From Bulleidia sp. (GTDB lineage: Bacteria; Bacillota_I; Bacilli_A; Erysipelotrichales; Erysipelotrichaceae), in assembly GCA_016293365.1 (NCBI GenBank), contig JAEDEK010000050.1, forward strand, positions 1 to 13,062: a DNA stretch of 13,062 nt. The letters run 5' to 3'. Below, piece after piece: positions 7,175 to 13,062 of this stretch. Position numbers and translations under genes: made by a program. Each line of letters opens with the position of its first letter. Position 1 is the stretch's first letter. Below the pieces are notes generated by a model, which ran no database searches, was not told where the DNA came from, and was given only the letters and a program-made list of their open reading frames with translations.

Positions 7175-7180
7175 ATTATA
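7175..7180 (-). promoter_or_regulatory. Candidate extended -10 promoter for sepF-ylmH-divIVA(-ileS)
   Basis: In the 51-base gap between the M42 peptidase and sepF the minus strand reads TGATATAAT, a perfect -10 (7180-7175) with the extended TGn element. The hexamer 17 bases upstream, GTGCAA, is a poor -35, as is common for extended -10 promoters. No terminator is seen for the peptidase gene, so readthrough from upstream could add to expression. Confidence 0.5.
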
Positions 7181-7205
7181 TCATGCTTATACACTTTTGC
7201 ACGCA

Positions 7206-8267
7206 TCAAAGCGTATCAAGTACATCATTGGTCAGCTCTTCCGCAATTGCGCAGGCCAGTCTGACTGCATTTTCATAGTCATCCAGAGCTGTCCAGCAGT
7301 TGGATGAATGAATATAACGTACCGGTATACCGATGATAATGGATGGTATGCCATAGTGAGAATTGATGATGGCTCCATTTGTTCCTCCACCCGCACGCAC
7401 GGATTCCTGTACTGGAATGTTGTATTTCTCAGCAATATCCAAAGCAAATCTCTGAAAGCGTGGATTTGTGATCATGGAAACATCCATGTGCCGTAACATC
7501 GGTCCTTTATGCATGGCTGCCTGAATCATATGATCCGGTGAGAATGTATCATCAGCAGGACAACCTTCAAAACAGATCACAACATCCGGACGCAGACGGT
7601 TAACATTTGCCAGTACCCCTCGTTCACCGACTTCCTCCTGCGTAGAGAAGGAAGCAGTCACAACAGATGGCAGATCCGCATGGTACAGTCTGCGCATTGT
7701 TTCAATTTCTGCTGCCACACCAATCCGGCAGTCAAATGCCTTACCATAGAAAACTTCACGTTCTTCATCATATCGGCATGAAACATCCGGACATGCTGGT
7801 GTTGCAATAGAGATACCAAGTCCTTCGGTTTCTTCCTTACTGCATGTACCACAATCCAATACCATATCGGATACTTCCGGCATGGCGTCCTTTTCCTTTG
7901 CAGCCACAAAGTGTGGTGGCTTGACTGCTACGACTGCCTGATGCTTTCCACCATTGCGGTCTTTGAGTATAAAAGAAGAGGATGGAAAAGATGTCTTCTG
8001 CCAGCCACCGATCGGCAGAAAGTGCATTGTTCCATTTGGCTTGACTGCCTGTACAATGGCACCTACTTCATCCATATGTGCATCCAGCATGATCACAGGC
8101 TTTCCATCTTCACGCTTTGCATCAATTGTGACATTGCACATATGATCACGATGTGTTTCATACAGATCATTCAGATTCTTTTCAACAAGATCTGCTACTT
8201 CATCTTCAAATCCGCTTGGTCCAAAGGCATCACTGAGTGCCCTGATTCTTTCAATTTCCTTATTCAT
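7206..8267 (-). CDS. M42 family metallo-aminopeptidase (glutamyl aminopeptidase / endoglucanase-M-like)
   Basis: A 353-residue cytosolic dinuclear metallopeptidase of family M42, which trims N-terminal residues from peptides and usually assembles as a large TET-type dodecamer. Residues assigned by family analogy are: metal ligand His64 and catalytic-side Asp66 in LDAHMDEVG (61-69); bridging Asp179 in GKAFDCRIG (175-183); catalytic Glu211 and ligand Glu212 in TQEEVGERG (209-217); ligand Asp in FEGCPADD (233-240); and His320 in VRYIHSS (316-322). AGGGTNGAI near residue 292 is also typical. The length is normal and all catalytic residues are present. The loop IGGWQKTSFPSS (86-97) differs from the usual GGW-PQ region, which could alter pore or substrate contacts. 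GGGGAAG upstream of the ATG is the ribosome binding site. It is monocistronic or reads through into sepF; a functional link to division is not evident. Confidence 0.92.
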   Translation of the reverse strand: MNKEIERIRALSDAFGPSGFEDEVADLVEKNLNDLYETHRDHMCNVTIDAKREDGKPVIMLDAHMDEVGAIVQAVKPNGTMHFLPIGGWQKTSFPSSSFILKDRNGGKHQAVVAVKPPHFVAAKEKDAMPEVSDMVLDCGTCSKEETEGLGISIATPACPDVSCRYDEEREVFYGKAFDCRIGVAAEIETMRRLYHADLPSVVTASFSTQEEVGERGVLANVNRLRPDVVICFEGCPADDTFSPDHMIQAAMHKGPMLRHMDVSMITNPRFQRFALDIAEKYNIPVQESVRAGGGTNGAIINSHYGIPSIIIGIPVRYIHSSNCWTALDDYENAVRLACAIAEELTNDVLDTL

Positions 8268-8289
8268 GTTTTCTTCCCCTATGGCTACG

Positions 8290-8295
8290 ATTATA
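8290..8295 (-). promoter_or_regulatory. Promoter -10 of the M42 peptidase gene
   Basis: The minus strand reads TATAAT at 8295-8290, 22 bases upstream of the ATG, downstream of the transporter terminator. The -35 region (TTTCTT, 16-base spacing) is weak. The short leader and position between a terminator and a gene support the call. Confidence 0.5.
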
Positions 8296-8310
8296 ATCCA
8301 TTCCAGATCA

Positions 8311-8351
8311 AAAGAAACCAGAAAAGTGCCTCATCGTAACAGATGAAGCAC
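8311..8351 (-). terminator. Intrinsic terminator of the ABC transporter operon
   Basis: On the minus strand GTGCTTCATC (8351-8342) pairs with GATGAGGCAC (8335-8326) over ten positions with one G-T wobble and a six-base loop. T-rich sequence follows: TTTT at 8325-8322, then another T-rich stretch to 8311. It lies 36 bases after the ATPase stop. Confidence 0.85.
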
Positions 8352-8387
8352 CTGAATTCATTCTGGTATACAACAGATATACCCTTT

Positions 8388-9068
8388 TCACACTTTGATA
8401 AAACAGTGTTCAGTACGATCAATCCGGTATTGTTCATCACACATTTCTGCCAGTTCACTGTTATGTGTGACCATGATGACACACTTATCTTCATGATGTG
8501 CCAGATCCATGAAGATCTGCATGACATTCATACCAGTTTCATAGTCAAGATTCCCTGTCGGCTCATCGCAGATAATCAGTTCTGTATCTACCGCAAGAGC
8601 TCTTGCAATTGCGATTCTCTGCTGCTCGCCGCCGGAAAGAGAAGATACTTTCTGTCTTGCCTGTTTTGGTGTGATTCCAAGTCTCTTCAGGATTTCCTTT
8701 GCCTTTTTTGCATCAATGGATTTCACATTGTCACTGATATCAACTGCCACGTAGATATTCTGCAAAGCGGAAAGGTATGGAATCAGATTGTAGTTCTGAA
8801 ATACCATTGAAACATCTTTCCGTCTGTACTTTTCCAGTCCGATTTTCTTCAGTTCTTCCCCTTTATACAGGATCTCTCCTTTATAGGAAGGATCCATGCC
8901 ACCGATACAGTAGAGAAATGTTGTCTTGCCAGACCCGGATTCACCGGTAATACTGTAGATTCTTCCTGTTTCAAATGCGATATCCGTATGGTCCAGAATC
9001 ACTCTTTTCCGATTTCCGTCTTTGTATTCATAACTGAGTCCGTTGACTTTCAGAATTTCCTCACGCAT
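8388..9068 (-). CDS. ABC transporter ATP-binding protein (MacB/LolD-like)
   Basis: A 226-residue ATPase that would power the two permeases encoded just upstream. Walker A is GESGSGKT (42-49), the Q-loop Gln91 is in MVFQNYNLIPYLSALQN, the signature is LSGGEQQR (144-151), Walker B is LIICDEPTGNLD (164-175), and the switch His202 is in VTHNS. The wording around Walker B and the Q-loop is that of the MacB/LolD/BceA branch, which drives mechanical, periplasmic or membrane-surface work rather than classical solute import. The gene starts three bases after the second permease stop (TAG at 9072-9074); AGAGGGG in the end of that gene is the ribosome binding site. It is last in the operon and is followed by a strong terminator. 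The length is normal and all catalytic motifs are intact. Confidence 0.95.
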   Translation of the reverse strand: MREEILKVNGLSYEYKDGNRKRVILDHTDIAFETGRIYSITGESGSGKTTFLYCIGGMDPSYKGEILYKGEELKKIGLEKYRRKDVSMVFQNYNLIPYLSALQNIYVAVDISDNVKSIDAKKAKEILKRLGITPKQARQKVSSLSGGEQQRIAIARALAVDTELIICDEPTGNLDYETGMNVMQIFMDLAHHEDKCVIMVTHNSELAEMCDEQYRIDRTEHCFIKV

Positions 9069-9071
9069 AAC

Positions 9072-10595
9072 CTATACCCCTCTTACTGTATCTTTGAGAT
9101 TTTCCCTCATCACGTTCCTTGTGGAAAGGGATACGCAGATACCGATGCATACAAGCATGACGGCCATAATCATGACAGATACAATCATGAATCTCTTTAG
9201 TGATGTATCAAACAGTGATACACCTGTACTACGATACACATTACCACCAGTCAGCTGGGCAATATCGCTCTGTGCCTGCATGGCACCCTTTGTTACTGCA
9301 CTGGCCATGATTACCGCAACGCCATAACCTGGAATACTGCCAAACACGATCAACGGCACAGAAGGAAGAAGATAGTATTTCAGATAGAACATAACGGTTT
9401 TATGTTTTGAACAACCGAGACTTCTTCTGACAAAGATTTCCTGTTTTCTGTTTTTCTGCAGAAAGGAAATGAATCCATGCAACGTCACGACAGCAAGAAT
9501 CCAGATACCTGCCATGATGAACTGATATATCATCCGGATTCTGCCAATGGAAGTCATCATGGATCCAAAGTCATCTGTCATTGTCATCAGACCCAGTTTT
9601 GTGGAATTTCCCATCTGTGCAAACATCTGTTCAAATGTACTGTTTTCTTCCCGTACAAATGTAACGAGCTTTTTATTGAAACTGTTATATGCATCAAGTG
9701 TATCCATTTCATATTCAATGCCATACACTCTGATGCCATCAATCAGAACCTGGTTCTGATTGGAATACCAGTTACTGACAGCCTGGTTGTATGCCTCATC
9801 CGAGTCATAATCCTGCCAATAGATGCCTCCTTCTTCAGGAGATGGTGCAGGAATGATCAGACCATAGTAATCCGGACATTCTTCAAGTATTTTCTTCACT
9901 GTTCCATCGGTTGTCAGAATAGATTTACTTCGGGAAAGATTGGACATTGTCAGGTTATCTTTTGCATTGTTTCCAATGGAATAGAATCCTTCCACTGTTA
10001 ATTCCATAATGACTTTCGTATTGTCACTTGCATCATGAACAATGATCTGATCCCCTTTGCAAAAGCCGTTCTGCCTTGAAAGACTGTGAAGCAGCACACC
10101 GTTTTCTGATAAAAGCTGAGGTCCGTCAATCTGTAGGCCTTTATGGACAAGCATGGACATGTCTTTGATGGAAGCCAAACCCAATGAACCTGAATCTGTA
10201 ATACCTGAAGCACTGATCATATCCATACTGACAGACTGCAGTTCCATAATTCTGTTATACTTTGTCACATCCGGATCATTACCCAGTGCGTCAACATCTT
10301 CCAGAAATTTCTCTGACGCTGTTCTGTTATCCTTTGGATTGCTCATGACAAAGTCATATCTGTTTTTTGAACATGTACTGTATTCATCCATATATCCGAA
10401 ATACGAATTATCTCTCAATTGAAACGATAACGGTACAGTGGAAGCCATACTCTGTTCAATCGCATCACTGCCTGTAAAAAACAGTGACACTGAAACAATG
10501 AATGTACATAACACCACTGCAATCGCATAGCCAAGCAATGATTTCCCTGAAGCCTTCCATGTATACAGAAGAACCGTTCTGATTTTTTTCTTCAT
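9072..10595 (-). CDS. ABC transporter permease with FtsX/MacB domain (second permease)
   Basis: A 507-residue membrane protein. One N-terminal segment (about 13-34, LLGYAIAVVLCTFIVSVSLFF) is followed by a large domain outside the membrane (about 40-350) and three C-terminal segments near 356-379, 403-433 and 469-490. That one-plus-three topology is the FtsX/MacB/LolC type. RRSLGCSKHKTV (391-402) is the coupling region after the second segment. The open frame extends upstream to 10712, but this would overlap the first permease by over 100 bases with a non-hydrophobic lead. The ATG at 10595 has GGGGAG eight bases upstream; an in-frame ATG at 10601 overlaps the preceding TGA but is too close to that site. 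With the first permease it probably forms a heterodimer served by the single ATPase. The substrate is not identifiable. Confidence 0.9.
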   Translation of the reverse strand: MKKKIRTVLLYTWKASGKSLLGYAIAVVLCTFIVSVSLFFTGSDAIEQSMASTVPLSFQLRDNSYFGYMDEYSTCSKNRYDFVMSNPKDNRTASEKFLEDVDALGNDPDVTKYNRIMELQSVSMDMISASGITDSGSLGLASIKDMSMLVHKGLQIDGPQLLSENGVLLHSLSRQNGFCKGDQIIVHDASDNTKVIMELTVEGFYSIGNNAKDNLTMSNLSRSKSILTTDGTVKKILEECPDYYGLIIPAPSPEEGGIYWQDYDSDEAYNQAVSNWYSNQNQVLIDGIRVYGIEYEMDTLDAYNSFNKKLVTFVREENSTFEQMFAQMGNSTKLGLMTMTDDFGSMMTSIGRIRMIYQFIMAGIWILAVVTLHGFISFLQKNRKQEIFVRRSLGCSKHKTVMFYLKYYLLPSVPLIVFGSIPGYGVAVIMASAVTKGAMQAQSDIAQLTGGNVYRSTGVSLFDTSLKRFMIVSVMIMAVMLVCIGICVSLSTRNVMRENLKDTVRGV

Positions 10596-10600
10596 TGACA

Positions 10601-12133
10601 TCACTCCCCTGGTGAAAGCGTATCCCTTAACCGGATTCTTTCTGTCATAAACATCGATAACCAATAGACCAGCAGCATAATCACAACAAGTACCGCAACG
10701 GCTATGATCCAATCCATGCTGCCAAAGCGGATCAGCTCACGCAGCTCCTTCATACTCAGCTTCACATCATGCAATGAGAAGGTACTGGATAATGCATGAG
10801 AGATTGCAGTATCGCGATAACGCATGGAGGAATTGAACAGTTCAAGTCCAAACTGACATACAATCCAATGGGATACAGGCAGTGCAATGATCATACCGAT
10901 GATTGCCTGCAGACCTGTTTCCATCATTCTCTGCAGGGATATCCCTTTCTTTTTTTCTCCCATTGTCATCAGGATTGCGCTTTCCTTTCTGTGCATGTAA
11001 CAGCTCATACAGCTGTTGACCAGTGCGAACACAACCGTCAGTCCCATGATCAGCCATGAAATGATTCTGAAAGAGGAAGTTACCGTCTCAATACCCGCAA
11101 TCACCGGTGCCATGGAAGCAAGATCTGAATCAGGGCTGATCAGTCCCTGCTTACATACATCGGTTGACTGGATATAACGGATCATGTCTTTCAGTGATGC
11201 ATAGCTGTCCATCTGCAGTACGGATGGATAAACCTGAATCACATTTTCCTTGAATTTCATTCTGTTTTCATAATCCGGATCATTTTCCTTCTGGAATGTG
11301 AGTGCCTCATCAAGAAGTGTCATCATGGTATTGATTGGAATGTATACAGGTACATTCATGGACCTTGCGGACATCAGTGTTCTTCCTGCGGCAAGCATAT
11401 ATGTACCGATGACCTTTAATTTCCAGCTGCGATGTACTCTGATCTGCTTGTTTTCATCAAATACAACACTGGTAATGGTGATTTCATCCCTATGTTGCGT
11501 ATCATAGGTTCCATCACTTCTGTACCACGCCGCATTACCGGAAAAAGGAACGATGCATACCATCTCACCTTCATCCAGCTCCTGTTGTGTAAAGGTACGG
11601 CCGCTGTATTCTCCTGAAAAAATGATATCCCCGTTTCGATAATCCTGAAATTCAGGTACTGAGACACCTTTGACAGTCACTGCCGTTGGGGAAAGATCCG
11701 GTTGGTATGCATACAGTTCATTGATTGAGGAAGTTACTTCCTGATTGACAGTACGTTCCATCATGAAATCCCAGCTTCCATCCTCATAAAAGGAACCGAC
11801 ATGAAATGGTGTGTTCATCGCATTGACATTCACATCCCAATACACAACACCTTCCCTGTTTCCAAGATCCTTCACAGCTTCAATATACTGTTTCTGTTGA
11901 TCTGTATAATCCGGTGTGTAATATCCATTATCCACATCCAAAGGTGAGGTTTCATCTCCATACAATGTGATATCCAATGACATTGTCCTACCGGCAGTAA
12001 ACTCAAAGACATCAGAAAGGCTGACCATCAGAAGTGATCCGAGAAGAAATGTGAAAAGGACAGTGTACATCACTGACTGGAAAAGAAATGAGAATGGTTT
12101 TCCCGTAATATCATAACGGATTCTGCGTAACAT
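10601..12133 (-). CDS. ABC transporter permease with FtsX/MacB domain (first permease)
   Basis: A 510-residue membrane protein with the same plan as its neighbour. There is a short basic N-terminus (MLRRIRYDITGKP), one membrane segment (about 16-40), a large extracytoplasmic domain (about 41-350) and three C-terminal segments near 354-380, 408-428 and 474-496. HRKESAILMTMGEKKKGI (381-398) is the cytosolic coupling motif after the second segment, equivalent to the 'R..E...L...G' loop of FtsX permeases. The protein ends in basic RIRLRDTLSPGE. GGGAGG is five to six bases before the ATG at 12133, and a near-consensus promoter lies just upstream. The outer domain shows no match I recognise and differs strongly from that of the second permease, which suggests an asymmetric heterodimer like LolCE. 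It is the first gene of the operon. Peptide resistance, lipoprotein handling or cell-wall control are all possible. Confidence 0.9.
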   Translation of the reverse strand: MLRRIRYDITGKPFSFLFQSVMYTVLFTFLLGSLLMVSLSDVFEFTAGRTMSLDITLYGDETSPLDVDNGYYTPDYTDQQKQYIEAVKDLGNREGVVYWDVNVNAMNTPFHVGSFYEDGSWDFMMERTVNQEVTSSINELYAYQPDLSPTAVTVKGVSVPEFQDYRNGDIIFSGEYSGRTFTQQELDEGEMVCIVPFSGNAAWYRSDGTYDTQHRDEITITSVVFDENKQIRVHRSWKLKVIGTYMLAAGRTLMSARSMNVPVYIPINTMMTLLDEALTFQKENDPDYENRMKFKENVIQVYPSVLQMDSYASLKDMIRYIQSTDVCKQGLISPDSDLASMAPVIAGIETVTSSFRIISWLIMGLTVVFALVNSCMSCYMHRKESAILMTMGEKKKGISLQRMMETGLQAIIGMIIALPVSHWIVCQFGLELFNSSMRYRDTAISHALSSTFSLHDVKLSMKELRELIRFGSMDWIIAVAVLVVIMLLVYWLSMFMTERIRLRDTLSPGE

Positions 12134-12154
12134 GATTGCCTCCCGTCTTTATAA

Positions 12155-12183
12155 ATTATGCATGATTGAAAAACAGATGTCTA
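12155..12183 (-). promoter_or_regulatory. Promoter of the ABC transporter operon
   Basis: The minus strand has TAGACA (12183-12178) and CATAAT (12160-12155) separated by exactly 17 bases, each five of six to the sigma-A consensus. The -10 ends 21 bases before the first permease ATG. This is the best promoter in the window. Confidence 0.7.
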
Positions 12184-12203
12184 TAAAACAGAAACAGAAA
12201 ACA

Positions 12204-12230
12204 CAATGGGAAAGAAAATGATTCCCATTG
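12204..12230 (-). terminator. Second hairpin between lipoprotein and transporter operon (tandem terminator or leader structure)
   Basis: CAATGGGA (12230-12223 on the minus strand) pairs perfectly with TCCCATTG (12211-12204) around an eleven-base loop. TGTTTTCTGTTTCTGTTTTA follows. The interrupted T-rich tail fits a backup terminator. It lies just upstream of the transporter -35, so an operator role for the inverted repeat is also possible. Confidence 0.5.
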
Positions 12231-12232
12231 CA

Positions 12233-12256
12233 TAAAATACCGGATACACCGGTATT
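12233..12256 (-). terminator. Intrinsic terminator of the lipoprotein gene
   Basis: On the minus strand AATACCGG (12256-12249) pairs perfectly with CCGGTATT (12243-12236) around a five-base loop, followed by a short TTTTA. The stem starts directly after the lipoprotein TAG (12259-12257). The T tract is short, so some readthrough into the transporter operon is possible. Confidence 0.7.
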
Positions 12257-12766
12257 CTAGTTATTTTTAAAAGATTTTTCGAATTCAGATTTGCGGGCAA
12301 TGATTTCATCCGCAATCTGTTTTAGATTTTCTTCATCCAAAGTGGAAAGTGTTTCATCATTGACATCATCCGGAACACTCAGGATTTCAGGATGCGCCTG
12401 CTGATTTGCTTCTGTATAACTGAGGTTGGCGAATGCATTCTGTTGTGTTGCGGTAGAAGTGTACTTTGCCGGAATTTCTATCTGAAGGCTGTCGCTGCCT
12501 TCCTGATTAAATGTTCCAAAATTGACAGTTACCGTACATTCCTTTACAAAGATGTGATCGGAAACATAATGATTGGCGATCACACTGAATTCATCATCCG
12601 TCTTTCTGATAATGTACTCGATACCCTGGTGATCCATAAACACAGCATTTCCATTCTCTGTTGTCTGTTCATACGAAAGATCAGCTTTGCTTTCTGAAGG
12701 TGTAACACCACAGCCAGTTATCAACAAGCTGATAATTATAAAATGAATGACTTTTCCAGTGCCCAT
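12257..12766 (-). CDS. Small lipoprotein of unknown function
   Basis: A 169-residue exported lipoprotein that I do not recognise. From the ATG at 12766 the product begins with a short basic region (MGTGK), a hydrophobic stretch (VIHFIIISLLI, 6-16) and a lipobox ITGC with the lipidated Cys at 19, so it should be anchored to the outer face of the membrane. AAAGGAG seven bases upstream fixes this start; the frame continues to an ATG at 12823 but that one has no ribosome binding site and would spoil the signal peptide. The mature part is acidic and hydrophilic. Residues about 35-100 look beta-rich (EYIIRKTDDEFSVIANHYV, CTVTVNF, LQIEIP), and the last 40 are probably helical with many Glu and Lys. 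It precedes the two-permease ABC operon on the same strand, separated by hairpins. Partnership is a guess from position. Confidence 0.82.
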   Translation of the reverse strand: MGTGKVIHFIIISLLITGCGVTPSESKADLSYEQTTENGNAVFMDHQGIEYIIRKTDDEFSVIANHYVSDHIFVKECTVTVNFGTFNQEGSDSLQIEIPAKYTSTATQQNAFANLSYTEANQQAHPEILSVPDDVNDETLSTLDEENLKQIADEIIARKSEFEKSFKNN

Positions 12767-13062
12767 GTTTTTCTCCTTTTCAGCGATACATAACAGAATA
12801 TGCTTGCTGGAATTATCTTTCATAATGCATATTCAAACAGAACAATTCATGAGTATGAAGAATGAATTATCCTGACTCTCTGTCTTCTGCAGAAATCCGG
12901 TTATGGAAGATCTTTTCTGATTTCATTTTACTGGTAGTAGCTGTGTGAATACAAGGAATGATTCAGAAAAATTGTAAAAATCATAAAAACATACCACAAT
13001 CACGATGACTGCGGCAGTCAGATCTGAATTCACCTTTCCTTGATCTGTGTCAGATAACTGAT
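12767..13062. other. Gene-free right flank with inverted and direct repeats
   Basis: This 296-base stretch upstream of the lipoprotein gene is AT-rich and has no supportable gene. It holds an inverted repeat GAATATGC/GCATATTC (12796-12803 and 12827-12834), a second AATTCAT/ATGAATT (12844-12850 and 12862-12868), two direct copies of GAATTATC (12810-12817 and 12864-12871), and a near-perfect palindrome TGACTGC-G-GCAGTCA (13006-13020). A minus-strand promoter may be TTGTAT (12954-12949) with TAAAAT (12930-12925), 18 bases apart. If so, the repeats at 12796-12871 lie in a leader of about 150 bases. On the minus strand a short frame from the right edge stops at 13030 and another at 12923; neither resembles a known protein. 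Confidence 0.45.
12925..12954 (-). promoter_or_regulatory. Possible promoter for the lipoprotein gene
   Basis: TTGTAT (12954-12949) and TAAAAT (12930-12925) on the minus strand are separated by 18 bases, four and five matches of six to consensus. An alternative pair, TTGTGG with TACAAT 17 bases apart, lies further upstream. AT-rich DNA gives such matches by chance, so this is tentative. Confidence 0.28.

Noticed and set aside
6269..7307. Plus-strand open frames opposite ylmH, sepF and the peptidase end (6269-6721 and 6810-7307)
   Set aside because: They oppose well-conserved genes, cross gene boundaries and encode low-complexity Phe-, Cys- and Ser-rich strings.
7728..7754. FDCR instead of FDDR in the M42 metal-bridging motif
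   Set aside because: The bridging Asp is the first residue and is present; the following position varies among M42 enzymes.
10596..10712. The upstream extension of the second permease to 10712
   Set aside because: It overlaps the conserved C-terminal end of the first permease, adds a non-membrane leader, and lacks a ribosome binding site, whereas the ATG at 10595 has GGGGAG at proper spacing.
12767..12823. The upstream extension of the lipoprotein to an ATG at 12823
   Set aside because: It would put 19 polar residues before the signal peptide; the ATG at 12766 has an ideal AAAGGAG and gives a normal lipoprotein signal.
12923..13060. A 45-codon minus-strand frame open at the right edge
   Set aside because: It contains a hydrophobic stretch (AAVIVIVVCF) but resembles no known C-terminus, and another frame from the edge stops at 13030; with no sequence beyond the edge neither can be supported.
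1..13062. CRISPR arrays, insertion sequences, tRNA or rRNA genes, prophage or attachment sites
   Set aside because: No regularly spaced repeats, transposase or integrase motifs, or tRNA-like cloverleaf were found; gaps are short and accounted for by promoters, terminators and the T-box.

Overview
The window looks like a chromosomal segment of a low-to-moderate-GC Gram-positive bacterium (Bacillota). Support comes from GGAGG-type ribosome binding sites, SepF and DivIVA division proteins, a T-box leader on ileS and a Gram-positive style lipoprotein. The gene complement and divergence suggest an Erysipelotrichia-like gut or oral organism, but that is inference; no marker here fixes the genus. 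Except for metK at the left edge, every gene lies on the minus strand, so it is best read from right to left.

Layout. 1-648 (+) is the C-terminal half of metK, closed by a strong terminator at 654-695. 694-2464 (-) is a two-gene operon, a GH29 alpha-L-fucosidase and a GNAT acetyltransferase, with its own promoter near 2508. 2559-7154 (-) is the conserved end of the Gram-positive division cluster: sepF, ylmH, divIVA, then ileS. ileS is controlled by an isoleucine T-box (5306-5506) that begins two bases after the divIVA stop, and it ends at its own terminator (2525-2551). The ylmG gene usually found between sepF and ylmH is absent. 7206-8267 (-) is an M42 metallo-aminopeptidase with a TATAAT promoter and no visible terminator before sepF. 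8388-12133 (-) is an ABC transporter operon of two FtsX/MacB-type permeases followed by their ATPase, with a near-consensus promoter (12155-12183) and a terminator (8311-8351). 12257-12766 (-) is an unrecognised small lipoprotein, separated from the transporter by one or two hairpins. The last ~300 bases contain no supportable gene but several inverted and direct repeats.

How the parts work together. SepF anchors FtsZ, DivIVA marks division sites or poles, and YlmH is a translation-linked RNA-binding protein. ileS is co-located with them but has its own attenuator responding to uncharged tRNA-Ile. The two permeases and one ATPase would assemble as a heterodimeric mechanotransmission-type ABC complex with large extracytoplasmic domains, and the nearby lipoprotein is a possible partner.

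Most of the window is ordinary core genome. The strongest unusual points are the isoleucyl-tRNA synthetase, whose HIGH signature reads HAGT and whose other conserved motifs also deviate, and the DivIVA, which lacks the Phe-Arg pair used for membrane contact in B. subtilis. The two-permease ABC operon with its neighbouring lipoprotein is the best candidate for an uncharacterised system, but nothing in the sequence reveals its substrate.
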